A stretch of DNA of 64,000 nt from Thermohalobaculum sp965263335 (GCA_965263335.1 CBDHHE010000003.1:1-64000), one strand, 5' to 3'; positions 1 through 8,602 are shown, numbered from the stretch's first letter. Numbers and translations: made by a program. The notes: a model not told the origin generated them from the sequence alone.

Positions 1-993
1 CAAAGATTGCTTAATTTTAATAATGCGTTAGAAACAAAACGAGCTCAGACTAATGCGGAACTTCTCGAAGAAGAAATAAAAGGGGAAAATCTTTATGAAG
101 TGCGTCAGGGTCAAATTGATTTAGAATATGAGCAAAAAGCGGCTTCTTTAGAAAATGAAAGAGAACTAGAACTTGCTGAGACAGAAAAAACAGGAGCGGA
201 CAGACAAAAAATTATAGCTAAATATAATGCGTTAGAAGAAGAGAATAATAAAAAGCATGCAAAAGCAAAGAAAGAATTAGACCGTGCAATGTGGGAAGCT
301 CTTGCAAATGGAGCTAGAAAGGCATTTAGCGATGTTGCAAGTGCTACAAAAGAAAATACGGCTGTACATAAAGCCGCTGCTGTTGTAGTGGCAACAATTG
401 ACACTTATCAGGCTGCAAATTCGGCTTACGCAGCATTAGCAGGCATTCCAATAGTGGGACCTGCTTTAGGGGCAGCGGCAGCGGCGGCAGCAATTGCAGC
501 AGGGCTGGCTAATATTCAAAAAATTCTTTCAGTAAAGACCAATGACGTTGATCAAAAAGCGGATGAACTAAAGAGCACAAGCGTAAATATCGGCGGGTAT
601 GCAGAAAAAGGAGGCGTAGTGAAAGGGAAAAGCCATGAACAAGGAGGGGTTGCTATTCTCGCAGAAGGGCAGGAAGGGATTATTAACAAAAAAGCCATGA
701 AAGGAAATATCCCCGTAATGGATTTGTTTAAATTTATTAATTATGGGGATTATCTTAAGCGCTCAACTGTTGTTCCTCAACCTTCTTACTTTAATAAAGA
801 AGGCGGCATAATGCAGCTTGATTATGATACATTAGCTCAAAAAATAGCGTCGGCAAATGCGGAATTATTACCACAACTTATAGGCGAGAGCACAGCAGAA
901 GCCAACGAAACATCTTTACCAACCCCTGTGGTAAGCGTGCAAAATATTAGCACAAAATCAGAAGAAACAAACAATGTACAAATTCGATATTAG
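1..993 (+). CDS. Phage tail tape-measure protein, C-terminal part (5' end outside window)
   Basis: The reading frame is open from the first base, so this is the end of a longer gene. The visible part has an acidic/basic coiled coil (about residues 1-95), then an Ala/Gly-rich hydrophobic helical stretch with GIPIVGPALGAAAAAAAIAA, then a Gly-rich segment with GGVVKGKSHEQGGV and EGIINKKA. That layout (coiled coil, hydrophobic helices, 'GGV..G.SH..GG' then 'EG..I..') is typical of the C terminus of tape-measure proteins in phages and prophages of Bacteroidota. The protein would set tail length and line the tail lumen. It ends with TAG at 991-993, directly abutting the next ATG. Family assignment is by recognised pattern, not by alignment. 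Confidence 0.65.
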   Translation, partial: QRLLNFNNALETKRAQTNAELLEEEIKGENLYEVRQGQIDLEYEQKAASLENERELELAETEKTGADRQKIIAKYNALEEENNKKHAKAKKELDRAMWEALANGARKAFSDVASATKENTAVHKAAAVVVATIDTYQAANSAYAALAGIPIVGPALGAAAAAAAIAAGLANIQKILSVKTNDVDQKADELKSTSVNIGGYAEKGGVVKGKSHEQGGVAILAEGQEGIINKKAMKGNIPVMDLFKFINYGDYLKRSTVVPQPSYFNKEGGIMQLDYDTLAQKIASANAELLPQLIGESTAEANETSLPTPVVSVQNISTKSEETNNVQIRY

Positions 994-1248
994 ATGAGTT
1001 TACTAAGCAATATCTTAGAAGGGTACAAAAATTATTTTATTGGTGAAGACGAGGTAACGGAAAAAGAAGCCAAAAGACGAGCACAAATCTGTGCTTTGTG
1101 TGAGCACGCAAAACATGGGGCACATGCAGCTATCCTGCCTGATATGAAAATAAAAGAGATACAGGGAATGTATTGCGGGGTCTGTAAATGCCCGCTTTCG
1201 CCAAAGGTGAGAAGCATGGGATCTGATTGTCCAGAAAATAAATGGTAA
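994..1248 (+). CDS. Small Cys-rich phage protein, zinc-ribbon-like
   Basis: 84 residues. Cysteines are arranged as CALC, then CGVCKCPL and DCPENKW, six in all, which suggests a metal-binding zinc-ribbon-like fold. Similar short 'C..C ... C..C.CPL ... CP..KW' proteins occur near tail genes in flavobacterial phages (from memory). The start abuts the stop of the tape-measure gene, so the two are probably translated together. The function is unknown. Confidence 0.6.
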   Translation: MSLLSNILEGYKNYFIGEDEVTEKEAKRRAQICALCEHAKHGAHAAILPDMKIKEIQGMYCGVCKCPLSPKVRSMGSDCPENKW

Positions 1249-1263
1249 TTTTTTTAAAATTAC
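1245..1263. terminator. Perfect hairpin over the stop codon, possible terminator
   Basis: GTAATTTT-TTT-AAAATTAC forms a perfect 8-bp stem with a 3-base loop. It starts one base before the TAA stop of the small Cys-rich gene. The stem is all but one A/T pairs and no long T run follows, so termination is only a possibility. Confidence 0.25.
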
Positions 1264-1281
1264 TCATAAATAATAACAAAA

Positions 1282-1509
1282 ATGCGAAAAATATTATATG
1301 AAGATTTAAAGGAAAAGCAAGAAACATTAGAATATTTTATCGAACTCGGCTTAATTGATTATCGAGTTTTGAGAAACATGAAAATTTATGAGGCTTATCA
1401 TAAAATGACGCTTGATTGCGTATGTTGCAGATATACCAAATTAAGTAAAGAATTTAACCTTTCCTACGACAGCATACAAAAGATTATTTTAAGAATGAAA
1501 ACAAGGTAA
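1282..1509 (+). CDS. Small hypothetical phage protein, HTH-like
   Basis: 75 residues, basic and mostly helical. The C-terminal half, YTKLSKEFNLSYDSIQKIIL, has the spacing of a helix-turn-helix (helix, turn around NLS, second helix), so a small DNA-binding or packaging-related protein is possible. No family was recognised. It lies alone in a spacer between the tail-type genes and the head genes. Confidence 0.5.
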   Translation: MRKILYEDLKEKQETLEYFIELGLIDYRVLRNMKIYEAYHKMTLDCVCCRYTKLSKEFNLSYDSIQKIILRMKTR

Positions 1510-1577
1510 AGAACACGTAATATTTTTTACGAAAGATAAGTAGTGAAATTTACATACGTCGTACACTTTATTTTTTA

Positions 1578-1585
1578 TACCTTTG
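1578..1585 (+). promoter_or_regulatory. Bacteroidota-type -7 promoter element
   Basis: TACCTTTG matches the Bacteroidota -7 consensus TAnnTTTG. It sits 5 bases before the ATG at 1591, so transcription would begin at or next to the start codon and give a leaderless or nearly leaderless message. No convincing -33 TTG box is seen. The element sits at the head of the protease-capsid-portal gene run, which fits a late promoter. Confidence 0.45.
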
Positions 1586-1590
1586 CATAA

Positions 1591-2778
1591 ATGAAAATCG
1601 TAAGAAATATAATAGCACGCAATGATGACAAACAAAACGCACATATTTATGTGTACGGGGAGATTAATTATGAGCAAACTTCTCACGCCAGTGAATGGGG
1701 CATTGTCAATTTAAAGGATGTAAAAAATCAATATGATCGGCAGAAAGAAGCAGAAAACATTATTGTTCATATTCATTCGCCAGGGGGATTTGTCAGCGAA
1801 GGTTTTGCTATTCACGACTATTTAAGAAGTCTCGATAAACCTATTGCGACCATTATTGAAGGAACTTGCGCCTCTATTGCCACAGTAGTGGCTCTAGCTG
1901 GGGACACTCGCTTGATGACTTCTAACGCTTCTTTTTTTGTTCATAACCCTTGGGGAGTAGCCATCGGAGATCAAGAAGATATTAAAAAATATGGCGAGGA
2001 ATTAGAAAAATTAGAAAATCAAATTGCTGGTTTTTATGCCTCTAAAACTCATATCAGCAAAGAAGAAGCGTTATCCTTAATGAAGGAAGAAACTACGCTT
2101 AGCAGCGAAGATGCTTTAGAAAAAGGCTTTATTACAAAAATTGAGGAAACCATGAGAGCAGTAGCATTATTTGCTCCAGAAAAACAGTTATTTCAAAACG
2201 ATAAAAAAACGATAAAAACTAAAAATCAAAAAACAGGGATAATGAACCTTTTAAACAAAATAAAGAATATGCTGGGTGAAAATGAAAAAGAAATTTCATT
2301 AACCCTCGCTGATGGTGAAATGATTACCGTAATTTCTGACACAGAAGAACCAAAGGAAGGAGATGAAGTAAAAGATAAAGACGGCAACAAGCTGTCAGAC
2401 GGCACGTATCTTTTTAAAGAAAATAAAAATTATGCGCTTGCAGACCGAACAAAGTTTGAAGTAAAAAGCGGAAAGATTGAAAAGATTACACCGCCTGAAC
2501 CTGACAAACAAAATTCGGATTTGTCTGAAATGGAAACCAGAATGTCGGCATTAGAAGATTTAGTTAAAACGCAAAATAAAGTTTTAAAAGAACTGGCGGC
2601 TAATATTGATGTTAATGAACAGAAAATATTGAACGTTAAAAAGTTAATTACGTCAAAAAACTACGATCTTCCTACAAAAGCAAGTAAAAATTTGTCTTCA
2701 AAAAACGAAGAAGAAAAAACAAAAGAGTCTCGTATTGCCGAATTACAAGCAAGACAAGAAGAATACAAAAAACTTTAA
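1591..2778 (+). CDS. ClpP-like prohead protease with C-terminal scaffold-like region
   Basis: 395 residues. Residues 10-190 are a ClpP/S14-type protease: the HSPGGFVSEG strand-turn, nucleophile Ser95 in GTCASIATV, catalytic His118 in FFVHNP, and a conserved E-DALEKGFI segment that supplies the acidic side. In phages this enzyme trims the capsid and scaffold during head maturation. Residues about 215-395 are charged, with a small beta-rich segment and a coiled coil ending in a KKL tail, which would suit an internal scaffold fused to the protease (inference). The major capsid gene follows 11 bases later, the usual protease-then-capsid order. Confidence 0.85.
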   Translation: MKIVRNIIARNDDKQNAHIYVYGEINYEQTSHASEWGIVNLKDVKNQYDRQKEAENIIVHIHSPGGFVSEGFAIHDYLRSLDKPIATIIEGTCASIATVVALAGDTRLMTSNASFFVHNPWGVAIGDQEDIKKYGEELEKLENQIAGFYASKTHISKEEALSLMKEETTLSSEDALEKGFITKIEETMRAVALFAPEKQLFQNDKKTIKTKNQKTGIMNLLNKIKNMLGENEKEISLTLADGEMITVISDTEEPKEGDEVKDKDGNKLSDGTYLFKENKNYALADRTKFEVKSGKIEKITPPEPDKQNSDLSEMETRMSALEDLVKTQNKVLKELAANIDVNEQKILNVKKLITSKNYDLPTKASKNLSSKNEEEKTKESRIAELQARQEEYKKL

Positions 2779-2789
2779 AAAATTAGAAG

Positions 2790-3857
2790 ATGACTGATAC
2801 AATAGAATTATTTCAACAAGTAAAAAACGATGTTAGAGAGATCGACTCCATTCGAGATATGATAAGAATTCGTTTAAAACAAACGAATTTCTCTGAAATA
2901 TTTACCATCATTAATGGTGTTAAAGCAGGACAAAAAATCTATTGGACAAAAGGAGGAAAACAAGTAACGACAAAATCAACTGGGTGTAAACCTACTTTTA
3001 CGGATTACAAAATTCCAGCTTATGAAGATCAGTTTAACCCCCAAGGCTGTGAAGTAAACATTAGAGAGTGTTACACAGAATTTGAAAATTATTTTACCGA
3101 ATGGGGATTAGGAAATGGTCTTCAAAGAGCTGATTTGCGCGCTAGTGATTTTAGCAATTTCATCGTAGATCATATAGTAGAATCTATGCTTAGAGATCGT
3201 TTAAAACTGTTTTTGCTTTCTGATAAAGATATGACGTCGGACATTTTAACAACAGAAGACGATTTGGGCTTTTTCAACATCATTGATAAGGGATTAATCC
3301 CTACTTTGATACAGTACAAAGCAGATACAACATTTGGTAAAAATGTAATAGATTATGAGTTAAATTCTGCTGCTGACCAAGATAAGTTTCCATCAGAAAA
3401 TTATGTAAAGGATTTATTTACAAAATTGATTAGGATGTCTGATTTTGATCGTGCAGGGGGTTTTATTTTAACTGATAGAGCTTCGTATTTGAATTTAGAG
3501 GACTGGCAAAAAAATACTTGGGGAATTCAATCTTCTAAAGACGAAGTTATTAACGGAATACCAAATTTAAAATTAGATGGTGTTCCTATCATTGCCATGC
3601 CTTTATATGATGAATTTGTAAAAAATTACTTTACCAAAACAACAACGACAGACGAGGAAACAACTACGAAAAAACACCTGCCGCATTTTGCTGTTTACAC
3701 TAAAAAGGAGGCTCTCAAAGCAGCTTTTGATTTATATTCTTCATCGGAAATTCTAGAGTTAACTTATCTGGGAGGCCCCGACAGAAATTTGTATTTTCAA
3801 TCAAAATATGAAGCTGATTTTAAAATTAATCCGTTTCTTTTTACGGCAGCTATTTAA
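2790..3857 (+). CDS. Probable phage major capsid protein
   Basis: 355 residues. It directly follows the prohead protease and precedes the portal by two genes. It has an N-terminal helical segment with DSIRDMIRIRL, a beta-rich middle with FTDYKIPAYEDQF, and a C-terminal domain with PNLKLDGVPIIAMPLYDEF and GGPDRNLYFQSKYEADF. A late 'G.P.....P' strand followed by a long C-terminal beta segment fits HK97-fold capsid proteins of Bacteroidota phages. The assignment rests on position, size and this pattern. The last 11 codons are repeated at 6939-6975. Confidence 0.65.
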   Translation: MTDTIELFQQVKNDVREIDSIRDMIRIRLKQTNFSEIFTIINGVKAGQKIYWTKGGKQVTTKSTGCKPTFTDYKIPAYEDQFNPQGCEVNIRECYTEFENYFTEWGLGNGLQRADLRASDFSNFIVDHIVESMLRDRLKLFLLSDKDMTSDILTTEDDLGFFNIIDKGLIPTLIQYKADTTFGKNVIDYELNSAADQDKFPSENYVKDLFTKLIRMSDFDRAGGFILTDRASYLNLEDWQKNTWGIQSSKDEVINGIPNLKLDGVPIIAMPLYDEFVKNYFTKTTTTDEETTTKKHLPHFAVYTKKEALKAAFDLYSSSEILELTYLGGPDRNLYFQSKYEADFKINPFLFTAAI

Positions 3858-4147
3858 CAAAAATTAAAAAAAATAAAAAAATTATGGGACTATTTGATGT
3901 ATGTGAAAATCTATTTAAGATCGAAAGTTCGCCTAAAAGCAATTGCGAATCGCTGGGGATGCCTAGAGCTAGAAATAAATGGTATATAAACCATGAAGAT
4001 ATCGATAAAACAGGAACAGTGTTTAACGACAATAATGAAAGGATTTTAATAGAGGAGTTGGTTTTATATAAGGGCGCAAAAATTTATCCTATCCCTGGTG
4101 CTATTAATCAACTTATGTTTAGCGATGAGATATTGGTAGGGGATTAT
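3822..4147 (+). repeat. Direct repeat, copy A (about 325 bp)
   Basis: It covers the end of the capsid gene, the spacer and the first 88 codons of the next gene. Copy B is at 6939-7263 with the same layout, offset by about 3,118 bases. The outer parts are nearly identical and differences cluster at about 3965-4057. Confidence 0.9.
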
Positions 4148-4465
4148 ACCAATCAAGCAATTCATCAAGACCAATTCTTATTAAGAAACCCTACATTAAC
4201 GGCTAATGTAAGCTTTGTACAGAGATTATTGGAAGGTACACGCATTGCAACGATTAATGAATTGATGAACGGAGTATTTGTATTGTTAGGCTATGATAAC
4301 GGATTGGTGCTTACTGAAGGGGGATTAAACCCGCCAGAGAATAACGGAGGACGTTTAATTACCCTTCGGTCACCAGAAGGAGAACCAGAATCTACAATAA
4401 TTAAAATTTTTAGAATAAAATCAACATCAGAAGAAACCCGTAAATGGATTCTTGCCCATATGTAA
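3884..4465 (+). CDS. Hypothetical phage structural protein
   Basis: 193 residues, no family recognised. It has an N-terminal helical part with two Cys (MGLFDVCENLF and SNCESLGMP), then a beta-rich part with ELVLYKGAKIYPIPGAINQL and YDNGLVLTEGGLNPPENNGG. There is no signal peptide or membrane segment. Lying between capsid and portal genes, a head-decoration, head-closure or similar structural role is likely but not shown. The first 88 codons have a diverged second copy at 7002-7263. Confidence 0.6.
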   Translation: MGLFDVCENLFKIESSPKSNCESLGMPRARNKWYINHEDIDKTGTVFNDNNERILIEELVLYKGAKIYPIPGAINQLMFSDEILVGDYTNQAIHQDQFLLRNPTLTANVSFVQRLLEGTRIATINELMNGVFVLLGYDNGLVLTEGGLNPPENNGGRLITLRSPEGEPESTIIKIFRIKSTSEETRKWILAHM

Positions 4466-4468
4466 AAA

Positions 4469-5164
4469 ATGAATTGGACTTTAAAAGAAAAAGAACAAAT
4501 ATCTTTTATTAAAAAATCTTCTGTTGAGGTATTGATAAAAGAAAACGATAGTGATGGAGTTCCTTGGCTAAAAACGGTTTTTGCCCTTTATAAGAAAATT
4601 TATAACCAGCCATGCTATTTTTGCGCGGGAAACATTCCGCACTACATAAAAAAAATAAAATCGTATGCAATGAAAAAAGAAGAAAAAAACATCAAGAACT
4701 CAGTCGATAGAAAATATTTGTTTAGAGATAAAGTAGTTATTACCCCTTTTGGGACAAATACACCTTATAACAACAAAAATTTAACGGACAAAAAAGCGAT
4801 AGAACTTTTAAGGGGAAACCCAAACAGAATCGTTTTATTTAAAAAATACCCAAAAAACTGGAAGGATGTATTAAAAAACATCACGGAATTTAAAATCGTT
4901 GAATTAGAAGAAAAGGTAAAGGCGTGCACGGATACAGAAGAGTTGCAGCGCTGGTTAGAAGAGGAAAAAGCGGCTGAGATACCTCGAAAAGGGTCAATCG
5001 CTCATATAACGACTCGCTTAAAGGAATTAGAAACGCAATTAAAAGAAGAAGAACAATTAAAAGAAGAAGAGGAGCGCTTAAAAGAAGAGGAGCGTTTAAA
5101 AGAAGAGGAGCGTTTAAAAGAAGAAGAACAGCCAAAAGAAAAAAAGCAGAAAGAGGAAAAATAA
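4469..5164 (+). CDS. Hypothetical phage protein with Glu/Lys repeat coiled-coil tail
   Basis: 231 residues, starting 3 bases after the previous stop. The N-terminal half has CYFCAGNIPHYIKKI, a possible small metal site. The middle contains AIELLRGNPNRIVLFKKYP, which resembles the short 'a..ll...p.....F...P' segments in phage head-tail proteins (weak). From residue 148 it is a highly charged coiled coil, with ERLKEE repeated from an 18-bp DNA unit. Function unknown. Confidence 0.55.
   Translation: MNWTLKEKEQISFIKKSSVEVLIKENDSDGVPWLKTVFALYKKIYNQPCYFCAGNIPHYIKKIKSYAMKKEEKNIKNSVDRKYLFRDKVVITPFGTNTPYNNKNLTDKKAIELLRGNPNRIVLFKKYPKNWKDVLKNITEFKIVELEEKVKACTDTEELQRWLEEEKAAEIPRKGSIAHITTRLKELETQLKEEEQLKEEEERLKEEERLKEEERLKEEEQPKEKKQKEEK
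5071..5128 (+). repeat. 18-bp tandem repeat encoding ERLKEE
   Basis: About three copies of GAGCGTTTAAAAGAAGAG (the first with C for T at the sixth base). They keep frame and extend the charged coiled coil of the host gene by six residues per unit. Copy number could vary without breaking the gene. Confidence 0.75.
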
Positions 5165-5170
5165 TCATAA

Positions 5171-6346
5171 ATGAAGCTGAGTGTTATTAACTCTTATAGA
5201 GAGGAAAAAAGAGAAGTTTTTAACAAGCGACTTGGGATTATTTTCAATGGCGAATACAATTTAAAACCGACAATAATTGAAAACTTGATAGACCAAAGCC
5301 CTACGGCTTATCAATGTGCTAATATTTACGCCAGTTTTTTAAATGGAAGCGGTTTTAAAGAGGATTTTTCGGGCATTAATTTAAGCAGTGATTTTTGGAA
5401 ACAAGAAACAATAAATGACTTTTTAACACAAGTCTGCGAGTCGGTTTCTCGTCATGGGGGCGCTTTTATACATGTACGATATAATGCGAATTACGAGAAA
5501 GAAAGTTTTAAAGTAATTCCGTATCCTTTATGCAGAGTAGGGGAAAAAGACAGCAAACAGTATTCAGGCAGAATAGTTGTTTCACAAAAAGGATGGGGCA
5601 GATATGTAAGGAAACAAGACTTAGATATTTTTAACGCATACAATCCTCACGCTGAGATCATTGAGGCGCAAGTAGCTTCGGCAGGTGGATGGAAAAATTA
5701 TAAAGGGCAAGTTTTCTTTTTTAAACTTGAGGATAAATACACGTATCCAAGCAGTCCTATTGAACCTGCTTATTTATACGCAGATACCGAACATCGTTTA
5801 GCGGTTTATCATAATCGCACGGTAAAAAAGGGATTTAAAAATGTTACTTTTATTTATTTGCCTGAGTGTAAAGATGACGAGCAGAGACGAGCAATTAAAA
5901 AGACGTTTGAACTTGCAAATGATGTAGAAGGCACAGCGTCGTATGTGCTTTTAGAATATTCAAAATCGGAATATGACAAGGTAGGGAAAGATTCTTTTAT
6001 GTTTGAAAATGCGCCTGATGAAACAAAAGCAGATCAATACATTGAAATTAAACGTTCTGCGGCGAATTTCATAAGAAAATGCTTTAAAAATATTCCTCCT
6101 CAAATTGTAGATTATGTAGAGGGGAAATTAGGAAATAGCTCTGGGGAAGATTTAATCAGGGCACAGGCAATATATAATGCGATAACGGCGAAAGACCGAA
6201 ATAAAATAGAGCGGTTGTTTACAGAGCTTTTTAGGAATTTTAAAGAAGAATTAGGGGATAATTTTTTGATTAAGCCCTATGCGCTGCTTGAAGATGGAAC
6301 GATTGAAGAAAAAACAGAAAATGATGATTCCATTGTGGATAAATAA
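5171..6346 (+). CDS. Phage portal protein
   Basis: 391 residues. It has an N-terminal region with SPTAYQCANIYASFLNG and VCESVSRHGGAFIHV, a middle with VIPYPLCRVGE and YLYADTEHRLAVYHNRTVKKGF, then IPPQIVDYVEGKLGNSSGEDLIRAQAIYNA and RLFTELFRNF. These match the clip, stem and long C-terminal helix of portal proteins in Bacteroidota phages ('Y.an......ik', 'n...r.ei...f.el'). The portal forms the ring at one capsid vertex through which DNA enters and to which the tail docks. Here it lies downstream of the capsid gene, whereas many phages have portal before protease and capsid. Confidence 0.75.
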   Translation: MKLSVINSYREEKREVFNKRLGIIFNGEYNLKPTIIENLIDQSPTAYQCANIYASFLNGSGFKEDFSGINLSSDFWKQETINDFLTQVCESVSRHGGAFIHVRYNANYEKESFKVIPYPLCRVGEKDSKQYSGRIVVSQKGWGRYVRKQDLDIFNAYNPHAEIIEAQVASAGGWKNYKGQVFFFKLEDKYTYPSSPIEPAYLYADTEHRLAVYHNRTVKKGFKNVTFIYLPECKDDEQRRAIKKTFELANDVEGTASYVLLEYSKSEYDKVGKDSFMFENAPDETKADQYIEIKRSAANFIRKCFKNIPPQIVDYVEGKLGNSSGEDLIRAQAIYNAITAKDRNKIERLFTELFRNFKEELGDNFLIKPYALLEDGTIEEKTENDDSIVDK

Positions 6347-6863
6347 GGCGAAAGTTGAGGAAAAACTGCCAGTAGCAAGAGGCTATTTAAAAGAAGATTT
6401 TGAAAAGCTCTATATCAGGGAGGCGCAGGAAATAGATGTAAAACCTTTGCTTTGCGAAGAACTTTATTATGATTGCACGAATAATATAGAACAAAAAAAA
6501 TATGCGCTTTTAATCGAGGGCGGGGTTTATGAGGTAGAAGGAAAAAAAGTATATTTTGAAGGATTAGCAACAGTGCTGAGTTACTTTGCGTATGCCCGTT
6601 TTATACTCAAGTCTAATTTAGTAAGCACTTCTCACGGCTTCACAATAAATGACACGCCTTATTCTAAACCTGTGGATTCAAAAGAGCGGATAACTGCTTA
6701 TCATAGTTATAGAAAAGATGCTTATTATTATTTTGAAGGAGTGAAACAATATGCAGAAAGAAACCATGAACTTTATCCTCTTTGGAGCTGTAACGAAACG
6801 TGCAGCAAAAACAAATCAGAAAGTAATACCATAGGGAGAATACATGTAGGCGGGTTTGATTAG
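6321..6863 (+). CDS. Probable phage head-tail connector protein
   Basis: 180 residues from ATG 6321; a second ATG follows at once at 6324. It overlaps the 3' end of the portal gene in another frame. It has KLYIREAQEIDVKPLLCEELYYD near the N terminus and YFEGLATVLSYFAYARFILK in the middle. This helical layout (early 'i..Aq...i.p.lG..ly', then 'l....ayfayar.l') resembles the DUF6712-type connector proteins of Bacteroidota phages, which sit beneath the portal. Recognised by pattern only. The ending HVGGFD is followed by a 138-base spacer. Confidence 0.55.
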   Translation: MMIPLWINKAKVEEKLPVARGYLKEDFEKLYIREAQEIDVKPLLCEELYYDCTNNIEQKKYALLIEGGVYEVEGKKVYFEGLATVLSYFAYARFILKSNLVSTSHGFTINDTPYSKPVDSKERITAYHSYRKDAYYYFEGVKQYAERNHELYPLWSCNETCSKNKSESNTIGRIHVGGFD

Positions 6864-6938
6864 TTGAAGAAAAATCAAACTCTTCAGAATTGCCTTTTGT
6901 TACATCAACCTCCTCTGCGGGAGGCGCTCATAGAACCA

Positions 6939-7263
6939 AAAATTAATCCGTTTCTTTTTACGGCAGCTATTTAACAAAAAAATAAAAAAAATAAAAAAAT
7001 TATGGGACTATTTGATGTATGTGAAAATCTATTTAAGATCGAAAGTTCGCCTAAAAGCAATTGCGAATCGCTGGGGATGCCTAGAGTTAGAAACAAATGG
7101 TATATCAATCACGAAGATATAGATAAAACAGGAACACGGTTTTACGGCAGTTTGGTAAGGGTTATTGTAGAAGTGTTGGTTTTATATAAGGGCGCAAAAA
7201 TTTATCCTATCCCTGGTGCTATTAATCAACTTATGTTTAGCGATGAGATATTGGTAGGGGATT
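6939..7263 (+). repeat. Direct repeat, copy B, cut at the sequence junction
   Basis: It repeats the last 11 capsid codons with stop, the A-rich spacer (one-base length change) and the start of the gene at 3884. Identity ends exactly where G+C-rich sequence begins at 7264. Confidence 0.9.
7002..7263 (+). pseudogene. Truncated second copy of the phage structural gene
   Basis: The first 87-88 codons match the gene at 3884. Residues 1-28 and the segment from VLYKGAKIYPIPGAINQL to ILVGD are identical. Between them are mostly silent changes, then a replaced patch: VFNDNNERILIEEL in copy A becomes RFYGSLVRVIVEVL here. After 7263 the frame runs into foreign sequence and stops at 7334, out of frame with hisS. 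It is a fragment created by the junction. Confidence 0.8.
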
Positions 7264-8602
7264 CTCCGAGGTGTACAGCGCGCACGGCTTTCAGCCCCTT
7301 GAAACGCCCACTTTCGAACGCCTCGATACGCTGACGGGCAAGTACGGCGAAGAGGGCGACCAGCTGATGTTCAAGATCCTGCACCGGGGTCAGACGCTGG
7401 TCGACGGCATTCGCGCTGCGCAGGAACACTTGCAAAATCCCGACAACATCATCGTCGGGCGTAGCGGCGAGACCGCGCCCGGCGCGGAGTCGCTGCTGAG
7501 CGATCTCGGGCTTCGGTACGACCTGACCGTGCCCCTTGCTCGGGTCGCGGCGGAATACTCGGGCAAGCTCCCGCCGCTGTTTAAGCGGTACCAAATCCAG
7601 CCCGTGTGGCGGGCCGACAACCCCGGCAAGGCGCGGTACCGGGAGTTCATGCAGTGCGACGTCGACGTCGTGGGTTCGACGTCGTTGACCGTCGAGGCCG
7701 AAGTGAGCGGCGCGGTATCGATGTGCTTCGACCGTCTCGGCATTGCGGACCACGAGATTCGGGTGAACCACCGGGCGCTGTTGCGCGCGCTGATCGCGCA
7801 CGCGCAGATTCCGCCCGAACTGGGTTCAGAGGCCATCGTGGCCATCGACAAACTCGACAAGGTGGGCCGGGAAGGCGTGCAAAAGGAGCTCGCCGACAAG
7901 GGGGTGCCCTCAGCCGCGGCGGAGCAGTTGATGGGGCTCGTGACCGGCGACGCCGACCTCGACCGCATCGAGGCCGCGATGGCCGACAGCGACGAAGGGT
8001 CGGCCGCGGTGCAAGACCTCAAGACGGTGTTCGCGCTGGCCAACGATACCCCGGCCGGTGGTCACCTCGTGTTCGACCCGACCCTTGCGCGTGGCTTGGG
8101 CTACTACACGGGGTGCATTTTCGAGATTCGCGTGCCCGACCTCGGCAGTTCGCTCGGAGGCGGGGGCCGGTACGACGGCCTGATCGGGATGTTCTCCGGA
8201 CGCGAAATTCCGGCCTGCGGCTTTTCGATCGGCTTCGATCGGGTTCTGTTCGTCATGGAGCAGCGCAACCTGTTCCCGGCCGACCTCGGCGCCCCCGACG
8301 TCATTGTCGCCACGACCGAGAAGAAGAGAGACGCCGAGCTCCTCCAAGCCGCCTACCTCCTTCGAAACGAAGGGTGGCGGGTCGAAATGCGACCCAAGGC
8401 CGATAAGGCCGGTAAGCTTCGCAAGATGGCCGACGAGCGCGGCGTCGCCGTCCTCGTCCTCATCCAGCGCGACACCGATCAGGTGAACGTTTGGCGGCGC
8501 GACGAACCCGACGTCACCGACCGAAAGGTCGCGCTGTCAGACCTTGCCGCTGTGCTGAATGATTCGCCGCAAGCCACCGCCCGGCCGCCGAAGCGCTCAT
8601 AG
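7264..8602 (+). CDS. hisS: Histidyl-tRNA synthetase, lacking its N-terminal residues
   Basis: Class II synthetase that charges tRNA-His. Visible are motif 2 (KRYQIQPVWRADNPGKARYR), the histidine-binding loop (ARGLGYYTGCIFEI), motif 3 (FSIGFDR) and an anticodon-binding domain starting near PDVIVATTEKK. Homology begins at the junction with SEVYSAHGFQPLETP; a normal enzyme has about 20-40 more residues with motif 1 before it. The first possible in-frame start is GTG 7271, which cannot be the native start. The gene is cut by the phage-derived sequence. Everything after the junction is intact. Confidence 0.95.

Noticed and set aside
3965..4060. Diversity-generating retroelement signature (template/variable repeat) in the duplicated phage gene
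   Set aside because: Many changed positions in the patch are adenines in copy A, but five of fifteen are not, and silent changes nearby are not A-specific. The patch is not at the 3' end of the gene and no reverse transcriptase is present.
7264..8602. Prophage integrated in hisS
   Set aside because: No attachment-site repeat, integrase or second phage end is seen, composition belongs to a different phylum, and the essential gene is destroyed. A chimera explains it better.
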